Below are positions 1 through 5,420 of a stretch of DNA of 9,665 bases, one piece after another (the first letter of the stretch is position 1; each line of letters starts with the position of its first letter). Below the pieces are notes generated by a model. It saw nothing but the letters and a program-made list of their open reading frames with translations. It did no database searches and was not told where the DNA came from. Source of the DNA: Clostridiales bacterium. Its GTDB lineage: Bacteria; Bacillota; Clostridia; Oscillospirales; Oscillospiraceae. Location: contig DQIA01000064.1 of NCBI GenBank assembly GCA_003525905.1, forward strand, positions 1-9,665. Direction: 5' to 3'. The position numbers were made by a program, and so were the translations under genes.

Positions 1-554
1 CGGAGCGTATTGTCCTGCCAGTATACCTGCAGGTCGCTCTCCTGCTCGCCGGTCAGTGTGTAATAGAATTCGTCTGTGCTTGGAAAGGATACTTGCCCAA
101 ACCATCCCCTTGCACTGTATGAAGCTACCTCACCCTTCAGACGGAAGCCGGTCGCTGTCAACTCCAGCCACTGATCATCTGCCTCATTCATCAGTTCGAT
201 TAGGAGATAAATTTTATCGCTATCTACCCGCATCCATGCATTTTTGGATGTGACTTCAAAACGCAGCTTTTCCGTATCTGGAATCAGGTACTTTGGCATT
301 GTAGCTGTAACACCCATTGGCCAGGTACTTTCACGCAGGATTTCCATCGTAGAATCCGCTGTTACCTCACCGTCAGCTCCTGTATGCAGGTATTTGCCTT
401 CCGCGTTGTATAGCCAATTACTAATGTAGTAGGGAGAAACCCAGATGTTTGTCATCGGTTCCGATTTCTGCTTTGTGCAGCCGAACAGGAGGGAGGAAAT
501 GGCGATGACTGCAATCGTGAAAGCCAGTAATTTCCAATATCTCGGGTTTTTCAT
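1..554 (-). CDS. Predicted lipoprotein of unknown function (C-terminus beyond window edge)
   Basis: The reverse strand is open from the ATG at 554 to the window edge (184 codons plus two bases), so the C-terminus is missing. The N-terminus is Lys/Arg-bearing (MKNPRYWK), followed by a hydrophobic run and a lipobox-like LLFGC with Cys26, so it is most likely exported and lipid-anchored on the outer face of the membrane. Phe at the -2 position of the lipobox is off-consensus. An ATG at 560 is in frame, but only the 554 start has normal spacing (9 nt) to AAGGAG at 564-569. The mature part is rich in Trp, Tyr and acidic residues (for example ELMNEADDQWLEL), suggesting a beta-rich domain. I do not recognise a family. 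The Lys/Trp-then-hydrophobic start vaguely recalls the last membrane helix of BlaR1/M56-type proteins, but that is weak. The gene looks lower in GC than the operon at 2685-7550. Confidence 0.8.
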   Translation of the reverse strand, partial: MKNPRYWKLLAFTIAVIAISSLLFGCTKQKSEPMTNIWVSPYYISNWLYNAEGKYLHTGADGEVTADSTMEILRESTWPMGVTATMPKYLIPDTEKLRFEVTSKNAWMRVDSDKIYLLIELMNEADDQWLELTATGFRLKGEVASYSARGWFGQVSFPSTDEFYYTLTGEQESDLQVYWQDNTL

Positions 555-563
555 GGGCATTTT

Positions 564-569
564 CTCCTT
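564..569 (-). promoter_or_regulatory. Ribosome binding site that decides the 554 start
   Basis: AAGGAG on the minus strand lies 9 nt before the ATG at 554 and only 3 nt before the in-frame ATG at 560, which favours 554 as the start. Confidence 0.65.
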
Positions 570-610
570 CCCTTCCGTTCCAATTGAACGTTTGACTAGT
601 ATTCCCTTCC

Positions 611-627
611 GATATGTCCAACATATC
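611..627. promoter_or_regulatory. Candidate operator: perfect inverted repeat over the -10 box
   Basis: GATATGT-CCA-ACATATC is a perfect 7-bp inverted repeat with a 3-bp centre. It contains the -10 hexamer (620-625) and reaches the predicted start of transcription. Binding of a dimeric repressor here would block RNA polymerase. No regulator gene is visible in the window and the pattern does not match an operator I can name, so the regulator is unknown. It could also be a chance palindrome in AT-rich DNA. Confidence 0.45.
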
Positions 628-648
628 ACACCATAATGTTCCTGTCAA
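620..648 (-). promoter_or_regulatory. Sigma-A type promoter for the 1-554 lipoprotein gene
   Basis: On the minus strand a consensus -35 TTGACA (648-643) and a -10 TATGTT (625-620) are separated by exactly 17 nt. The predicted start of transcription is near 612-614, giving a leader of about 60 nt before the ATG at 554. The local DNA is AT-rich. The -10 box lies within a perfect inverted repeat, which suggests repression by a DNA-binding protein. Confidence 0.75.
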
Positions 649-724
649 TATTTTTACAGAAAACATCCCGTAATTTTCAATAATATGCAGTGCGGTAAAT
701 GGAAAAAGTCCCAGCAAAATCGTG

Positions 725-773
725 ACTGCCTTCCCGAGATTGCCACGGGCGCAAAACGCCTTCGCAATGACAA
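725..773 (-). repeat. Solo arm of the inverted-repeat element found at 2378-2507
   Basis: The first 23 bp (725-747) are identical to 2457-2479, and the last 12 bp (762-773, TCGCAATGACAA) are identical to 2496-2507. Only the middle differs: here it is a small palindrome GGCG-CAAAA-CGCC, there it is GGCC-TGC-GGCC. It sits in the 282-bp gap between the two lipoprotein genes, just past the terminator of the upstream one. It looks like a dispersed intergenic repeat rather than a gene. Confidence 0.75.
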
Positions 774-794
774 ATCCGGCAGTCTCGCGGCGCT

Positions 795-824
795 AAAACT
801 GCCGCGGCCCAAATGGCCGCGGCA
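795..824 (-). terminator. Rho-independent terminator after the 837-1931 gene
   Basis: A perfect 10-bp GC-rich stem (800-809 with 815-824) with a 5-nt loop starts 12 nt past the TGA stop. On the minus strand it is followed by AG and then TTTT (798-795). The stem is strong but the T tract is short. Confidence 0.7.
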
Positions 825-836
825 TGGGAAACGATA

Positions 837-1931
837 TCAGCTATTTGGCACGGCGCGGAACAGCCGCTGAGCCTCGGGGTAGAACAGGCAGAAGCTGCCG
901 TCGCCGCTGGACAGGATGCGGACCTGCACAGAGGTTAGCTCACCGGGCAACTCCGTTACACCGCGGCAGCTGACCGTGCCATCCTCGGAGAGCTGCAGGA
1001 GCTGAAGCCCCCAGCTGCCGTTCACGGCAAAGCCGCAGCCGTTTGCAAAGCGGAGCTGGTACAGCGCGCCGTCTGCTGCCGGACGTGTGACCTCGTGCGC
1101 CTCACCAGAGGCATAGCGCGTGAGCAGCCGCTGCGCCTTGCTGTCCTGTTCGACATATTGGCAGATGAGCGGGCCGTCCGCGGTCAGCCAGAACGAGTCC
1201 AGCTTCGCAGACTCCGGCAGGGCAAGAGCGTCCTGCGTGCCGTCGGCGGAGACGGTGCACAGGGTGACCTGACCGTTTTTGGCATAGGAGAAGCAGAAGC
1301 GGTCGCCGCAGACGGCAAGATCGCCGCCCATCGGCTCGGTGTTCGCATCAGCCTGCAGCAGCAGAGCATCCGTGCAGCCGTCAGCGGAGAGACGGAACAC
1401 ACCGAAAGCGCCTTCCTCTGTACGATAGCTGGCCAGAGCCTCCTTGCCGGAGAAGGGGAGCAGCCACTGCAGTTCACCGGTGAGCTCTACGAGGCTGCGC
1501 TGTGAGCCGCCGAAGTACATGGCCGCAAACTGTGCGGGGTAGGCGTTGGTGTAGTCCAGCTGGAGGGCGAGAATGGCGGCATCTCCATCCAGCAGGGCCC
1601 CGCCGAAGTAGTTGCCGGGCGTCTCCGGTTCCCAGACGGCAAGTGATTTCTGGGCATCGACATCGTAAATGCCGACTTGTTTTGTCTCGTAGTAGGCGTA
1701 ACCGCCGTCCTTTGAGAGCAGCTTCTCCACCTGCACATAGAGGATCCGGCTGCCGCGGGCATCCAGAACGGAGACTTGCCCCTCCGTTACGGCGGGGAGA
1801 GGGAGTTCGTGGAAGATGTTGTTGGGAGTTTCAGCGCCGTCAGAGGCACCGGACGGGGAGGCGGAACAGGCGCACAGGGACAGGACAAGCAGAACCGGCA
1901 GCAAAGAACAGAGAATCGTTGAACGCTTCAT
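837..1931 (-). CDS. Predicted lipoprotein, possibly a beta-propeller-like domain
   Basis: A 364-residue protein. The N-terminus (MKRSTILCSLLPVLLVLS) and the lipobox LCAC with Cys22 indicate lipid anchoring on the outside of the membrane. A short Ser/Gly/Ala-rich linker follows. From about residue 45 to the end it alternates short hydrophobic strands with Gly/Asp turns, in recurring 40-50 residue modules of the type 'state a value, then SADG or SEDGT' (for example RLSADGCTDALLL, TVSADGTQDALAL, QLSEDGTVSCRGV). That resembles beta-propeller or TolB/WD-like folds, but this is an inference from pattern only. No catalytic motif was recognised. AAGGAG at 1945-1950 precedes the ATG by 13 nt, which is long but acceptable. 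It has its own probable promoter and terminator, so it appears monocistronic. The gene is clearly real; its function is unknown. Confidence 0.85.
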   Translation of the reverse strand: MKRSTILCSLLPVLLVLSLCACSASPSGASDGAETPNNIFHELPLPAVTEGQVSVLDARGSRILYVQVEKLLSKDGGYAYYETKQVGIYDVDAQKSLAVWEPETPGNYFGGALLDGDAAILALQLDYTNAYPAQFAAMYFGGSQRSLVELTGELQWLLPFSGKEALASYRTEEGAFGVFRLSADGCTDALLLQADANTEPMGGDLAVCGDRFCFSYAKNGQVTLCTVSADGTQDALALPESAKLDSFWLTADGPLICQYVEQDSKAQRLLTRYASGEAHEVTRPAADGALYQLRFANGCGFAVNGSWGLQLLQLSEDGTVSCRGVTELPGELTSVQVRILSSGDGSFCLFYPEAQRLFRAVPNS

Positions 1932-1999
1932 GATATTTGATCCACTCCTTCCAATAGTAAGTCAGCAATTCCAAAGAAATGCAGGATATCTGCAACTTG

Positions 2000-2028
2000 A
2001 GTATACCATATGCAAGTGACTCCCACAA
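2000..2028 (-). promoter_or_regulatory. Probable promoter for the 837-1931 lipoprotein gene
   Basis: The minus strand has -10 TATACT (2005-2000) preceded by TGG, forming an extended -10. A weak -35 TTGTGG (2028-2023) lies 17 nt upstream. The leader to the ATG at 1931 would be about 60 nt. The extended -10 may compensate for the poor -35. Confidence 0.5.
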
Positions 2029-2029
2029 G

Positions 2030-2283
2030 ACGTTTGAAGCAAAAAATAATGCAGATAACATAGAAATTACTGCGAAAGATATATGTATATTGTGACTGTA
2101 ATGCGTATAGAAGAACGGGGGTTGGAATAAATGTGATACAAAAGAAACGATACAAATCACTACAATAATCAAAAATTAAATAACATGTATACTTTTGCAT
2201 AAGGGAAAGAATGCGGATGGTGTATAAAAAGTGCACAATAGGGAATTGCAGCGGAGATTGGTGTCGGCTGCCATTAAGATGAT
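2030..2283. other. AT-rich intergenic region without a recognised gene
   Basis: By hand count 2041-2220 is about 30% GC, against visibly GC-rich DNA in the operon that follows. Frames here are short or composition-driven and none has a ribosome site with a plausible protein. Several -10-like hexamers occur but no well-spaced -35/-10 pair was found apart from the one at 2000-2028. It is the upstream region between the minus-strand lipoprotein gene and the plus-strand operon. It may hold regulatory sites or be the remnant of an insertion. Confidence 0.5.
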
Positions 2284-2323
2284 GGGAACCCAAAGCCAGT
2301 TTGCAGCGGCGTTCCCTGAGCGC
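2284..2323 (+). repeat. Dispersed repeat, copy 1 (GGAAC...GTTCC hairpin module)
   Basis: A 22-bp stretch at 2302-2323, containing GGCGTTCCCTGAGCGC, is identical to 9576-9597. Each copy is also preceded by a matching inverted arm: GGGAAC at 2284-2289 pairs with GTTCCC at 2311-2316, and in the other copy GGAACGC pairs with GCGTTCC. The bases just before are also similar (ATTAAGATG here, GTTAAAATG there). It is noncoding. Confidence 0.65.
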
Positions 2324-2377
2324 TGTAGGCAACTGCAGGTTTTGAAGTGTTAATTCAGCGGCGCGAGACATTCAAGC

Positions 2378-2507
2378 TTGTCATTCCGAGGAGCGAAGCG
2401 ACGTGGGAATCTCGCAGTACCCATGTGGATAACAGGTAGGTTATGGCGAAATCGCAACTGCCTTCCCGAGATTGCCACGTCGGCCTGCGGCCTCCTCGCA
2501 ATGACAA
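2378..2507. repeat. MITE-like inverted-repeat element, about 130 bp
   Basis: The left arm (2378-2414) and right arm (2467-2507) are inverted copies. Both begin TTGTCATT-S-CGAGGAG reading inward and end ACGTGG-S-AATCTCG (S being C or G), with single-base differences and a variable tip between. The 52-bp centre has no recognisable coding content. No transposase is present, so if it moves it would do so in trans. Similar 'TCATTGCGAGGAGCGAAGCG' repeats are, to my recollection, widely scattered in intergenic DNA of gut Clostridia. No clear target-site duplication was seen. Confidence 0.75.
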
Positions 2508-2617
2508 TTCGGGGGGCGGTGTCGTTTTTTAGCCCTTCCGTTAGGCAAAACCGCCTCCGTGTCTGAAAATCCGGCAGGGGAGCGGCATTGTCTATGGCGC
2601 GGGGGTGGGCGATGGGG

Positions 2618-2623
2618 TATACT
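2618..2623 (+). promoter_or_regulatory. Possible -10 box for the 2685-7550 operon
   Basis: TATACT lies about 60 nt before the first ATG of the operon, in an otherwise GC-rich leader. No good -35 is found at 16-18 nt, and the nearest TTGTCT (2588-2593) is 24 nt away. A promoter is expected in this region, but this one is weakly supported. Confidence 0.3.
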
Positions 2624-2670
2624 CTGGACTGTTCCAAGGGGGCAGGCCCGGCGGGGCTGCCCAAAAATCG

Positions 2671-2677
2671 AAGGAGG
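2671..2677 (+). promoter_or_regulatory. Ribosome binding site that decides the 2685 start
   Basis: AAGGAGG lies 7 nt before the ATG at 2685. The reading frame stays open upstream to 2559, but the added residues are not membrane-protein-like and lack a ribosome site, so 2685 is the start. Confidence 0.85.
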
Positions 2678-2684
2678 TGCTTTC

Positions 2685-3278
2685 ATGCGTTCCGTGAAAT
2701 TCATGCGCGCGGCGAAGACGAGCTACATCGTCCTTTCTGCGCTGTACTGCGTGTTCGGTGTGCTGCTCATTGCGGTGCCCGATTTCTCCATGAAGCTGCT
2801 CGGCATTCTGGTGGGCTGCATGATGATCGGATTCGGCGCGGTGAAGCTGATGGGGTATTTTTCCCGCGATCTGTACCGGCTGGCGTTTCAGTTCGATCTG
2901 GCCTATGGGATCCTGCTGATCGTGCTCGGGCTGATCGTGCTTGTGCGTCCCGTGCAGCTTGTGAGCTTCTTCTGTCTGGTGCTCGGCATCTGCATTCTGG
3001 CCGACGGCCTGTTCAAGATCCAGGCGGCATCGGATTCCAAGCGCTTCGGCCTGCGGCCGTGGTGGCTGATCCTGACGCTTGCGATCGTGGCCTGTCTGGC
3101 CGGGCTGCTGCTCGTGTTCAGCCCGATGGACGGCGCGCGGGCGCTGCTGGTCCTGCTCGGCATCGCGATGCTGGCAGAGGGCATCCTGAACCTCTGCGTC
3201 GCGTGCAGCATGATCAAGATCATCCGGCACCAGCAGCCTGATGTTCTGGATGCGGAATTTTATGAGAAAAGAGGTTAA
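2685..3278 (+). CDS. HdeD/DUF308-family membrane protein
   Basis: A 197-residue protein with six predicted transmembrane helices at roughly residues 13-32, 37-58, 66-87, 90-110, 127-146 and 152-175. The helices come in pairs with Gly-rich repeats (GILVGCMMIGFGAVKL, GICILADGLFKI, GIAMLAEGILNL), the signature of the DUF308/HdeD family. E. coli HdeD is linked to acid resistance, but the molecular role of the family is unclear. A short polar tail (residues 181-197) probably faces the cytoplasm. It is the first gene of a three-gene unit, its stop 3 nt before the start of the transporter gene, so translation is likely coupled. It may assist or regulate the exporter; that role is inferred only from position. 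Confidence 0.85.
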   Translation: MRSVKFMRAAKTSYIVLSALYCVFGVLLIAVPDFSMKLLGILVGCMMIGFGAVKLMGYFSRDLYRLAFQFDLAYGILLIVLGLIVLVRPVQLVSFFCLVLGICILADGLFKIQAASDSKRFGLRPWWLILTLAIVACLAGLLLVFSPMDGARALLVLLGIAMLAEGILNLCVACSMIKIIRHQQPDVLDAEFYEKRG

Positions 3279-3281
3279 ACC

Positions 3282-5393
3282 ATGCGATTTTCCAAAGCGG
3301 TCGTGCGCGGCCGCGTCGCGATCCTGATCCTCACGGTGCTTCTGATGATCCCGGCTGTGTTCGGCATGCTGGAGACCCGGATCAACTACGACATGCTCAA
3401 CTATCTGCCGGACGACATGGACACCGTCATCGGGCAGAACGCGCTGCTGGAGGACTTCGGCAAGGGCGCATTCTCCTTCATCGTCGTGGAGAATATGCCG
3501 GAAAAGGACGTTGCCGCCCTGCAGGAAAAGCTCGAATCCGTCGAGCATGTGGAGACGGTCCTGTGGTACAACTCCCTGATGGACACGTCCATCCCGATGC
3601 AGCTTCTGCCCGACAAGCTCTATGACGCCTTTAACACCGGCGACGCGACGATGATGGCCGTGTTCTTCGACACCGCGACCTCCGCGGACGAGACAATGGA
3701 CGCCATCCGTGAGATCCGCTCCATTGCGGGCAAGCAGTGCTTCGTCTCCGGCATGTCCGCCCTCGTGACGGATCTGAAGGACCTGTGCGAGCAGGAGGAG
3801 CCGATCTACGTTGCCATTGCCGTTGTGCTGGCGTGCGTGGCCATGATGGTCTTCCTTGACAGCTGGCTCATCCCGTTCGTGTTCCTCGCCAGCATCGGCG
3901 CTGCCATTCTGCTGGACCTCGGCAGCAACTGGTTCATGGGCGAGATTTCCTACATCACCAAGGCACTGTCCGCCGTGCTGCAGCTGGCCGTGACGATGGA
4001 CTATTCCATCTTCCTGTGGCACAGCTACAATGAGCAGCGCGCGATCTACCCCGATAAATGCGAGGCCATGGCTCACGCCATCAGCGCCACGCTGACGTCC
4101 GTCGTCGGCAGCTCCATCACGACAATCGCGGGCTTCCTGGCCCTGTGCTTCATGTCGTTCACGCTGGGACGCGACCTCGGCATCGTGATGGCGAAGGGCG
4201 TCCTGCTCGGTGTGCTGTCCTGCGTGACGGTCCTGCCGTCGCTCATCCTGCTGCTCGACAAGCCCCTGCAGAAGACGCGCCACCGCTCCATCCTTCCGAA
4301 GATGGATGGCTTGGCCAAGGGCGTGACGAAGGTGTTCCCGCTGTTCCTGGCGCTGTTCGTGGTGCTGGCTCCGGTGTTCTACTTCGCCTATGACAAGACG
4401 AACGATGAAGTGTACTACGACATGGGACAGTGCCTGCCGGAGGACATGGAGTATGTTATCGCAAACAGCAAGCTCTCCGAGGAGTTCGATATTGCCTCAA
4501 CGCACATGCTGCTCGTGGACGCGTCCCTGCCGTCGAAGCAGGTGCGCAGCATGATCTCCGATATGGAGCAGGTGGACGGCGTGAAATACGTCCTCGGTCT
4601 CGAATCCGTCGTCGGCGCCGGCGTGCCGGAGGAGATCCTGCCGGATTCCGTCCGCTCTATTCTCAAGAGCGACAAATGGGAGCTGCTGCTCATCAACTCC
4701 GAGTACAAGGTCGCGAGCGACGAAGTGAATGCCCAGATCGATTCGCTCAATGCCATTCTGAAGAAATATGATCCGACCGGTATGCTCATCGGCGAGGCCC
4801 CGTGCATGAAGGACATGATCGAAACGACCGACCACGACTTCAAGGTCGTCAACGCGGTGTCGATCCTTGCGATCTTCCTCATCATCCTGCTCGTGGAGCG
4901 CAGCATCTCGCTGCCGTTCCTGCTCATCGCCGTTATCGAGCTGGCCATTTTCATCAACCTCGGCCTGCCGCATTTCCTCGGCCAGTCGCTGCCGTTCATC
5001 GCCCCGATCTGCATCAGCACGATCCAGCTTGGCGCGACTGTGGACTACGCCATCCTGATGACGACCCGCTATAAGGCCGAGCGCCTTGCGGGCAAGGAGA
5101 AGCGGCCTGCCGTTATCACCGCGCTTTCGACGTCGATCCCCTCGATCATCGTCAGCGGCATGGGCCTGTTCGCCGCAACGTTCGGCGTGGCCATCTATTC
5201 CGACATCGACATCATCAGCTCGATGTGCATGCTCATGGCGCGCGGCGCCATCGTCAGTATGCTCTGCGTCATCCTCATCCTGCCGGCACTGCTGCTGCTG
5301 TGCGACCGGCTCGTGTGCGCCACGACGCTTGGCATGCGCCATTGCAATCATTCCAGAAAACACGCGGAGAAGCAGGACGCTTCTGCCCGCTGA
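3282..5393 (+). CDS. MMPL/RND-superfamily transporter
   Basis: A 703-residue protein built as two homologous halves, the usual RND plan. Helix 1 is at about 12-30, then an extracytoplasmic domain (about 31-174) and helices 2-6 (about 175-325). Helix 7 (about 350-372) is followed by a second outside domain (about 373-522) and helices 8-12 (about 523-680). Helix 4 carries TMDYSIFLWHSYNEQ (Asp240-Tyr241) and helix 10 carries ATVDYAILMTTRYKAE (Asp588-Tyr589). These paired Asp-Tyr motifs are the proton-relay sites of MMPL proteins such as MmpL3, so proton-driven export is expected. Typical substrates of the family are lipids, drugs or other hydrophobic molecules; which one is not visible. AAAAGAGGT at 3267-3275 is the ribosome site. 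The gene follows the DUF308 gene by 3 nt and precedes the secreted coiled-coil gene by 27 nt. The charged tail after helix 12 looks cytoplasmic. Small actinobacterial-type MmpL or YdfJ-like labels are possible, but no finer name is justified. Confidence 0.92.
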   Translation: MRFSKAVVRGRVAILILTVLLMIPAVFGMLETRINYDMLNYLPDDMDTVIGQNALLEDFGKGAFSFIVVENMPEKDVAALQEKLESVEHVETVLWYNSLMDTSIPMQLLPDKLYDAFNTGDATMMAVFFDTATSADETMDAIREIRSIAGKQCFVSGMSALVTDLKDLCEQEEPIYVAIAVVLACVAMMVFLDSWLIPFVFLASIGAAILLDLGSNWFMGEISYITKALSAVLQLAVTMDYSIFLWHSYNEQRAIYPDKCEAMAHAISATLTSVVGSSITTIAGFLALCFMSFTLGRDLGIVMAKGVLLGVLSCVTVLPSLILLLDKPLQKTRHRSILPKMDGLAKGVTKVFPLFLALFVVLAPVFYFAYDKTNDEVYYDMGQCLPEDMEYVIANSKLSEEFDIASTHMLLVDASLPSKQVRSMISDMEQVDGVKYVLGLESVVGAGVPEEILPDSVRSILKSDKWELLLINSEYKVASDEVNAQIDSLNAILKKYDPTGMLIGEAPCMKDMIETTDHDFKVVNAVSILAIFLIILLVERSISLPFLLIAVIELAIFINLGLPHFLGQSLPFIAPICISTIQLGATVDYAILMTTRYKAERLAGKEKRPAVITALSTSIPSIIVSGMGLFAATFGVAIYSDIDIISSMCMLMARGAIVSMLCVILILPALLLLCDRLVCATTLGMRHCNHSRKHAEKQDASAR

Positions 5394-5420
5394 GAATCGA
5401 AGACAGGAGGAACGAAGATC

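Noticed and set aside
1928..2371. Minus-strand open frame of 147 codons across the AT-rich intergenic region
   Set aside because: It starts inside repeat DNA, runs over the predicted promoter and ribosome site of the lipoprotein gene, and has no recognisable domain.
2515..2555. GGCGGT/ACCGCC inverted pair with an internal T run (2525-2530), a possible terminator
   Set aside because: The stem is only 6 bp with a 29-nt loop, and the T run is inside the loop rather than after the stem on either strand.
2559..2684. Upstream extension of the DUF308 protein frame
   Set aside because: The added residues are not membrane-like, and AAGGAGG sits just before the ATG at 2685.
2592..4283. Antisense open frame of 563 codons opposite the first two operon genes
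   Set aside because: Low-complexity His/Gln/Asp/Arg-rich translation with no family features; a shadow of the DUF308 and MMPL genes.
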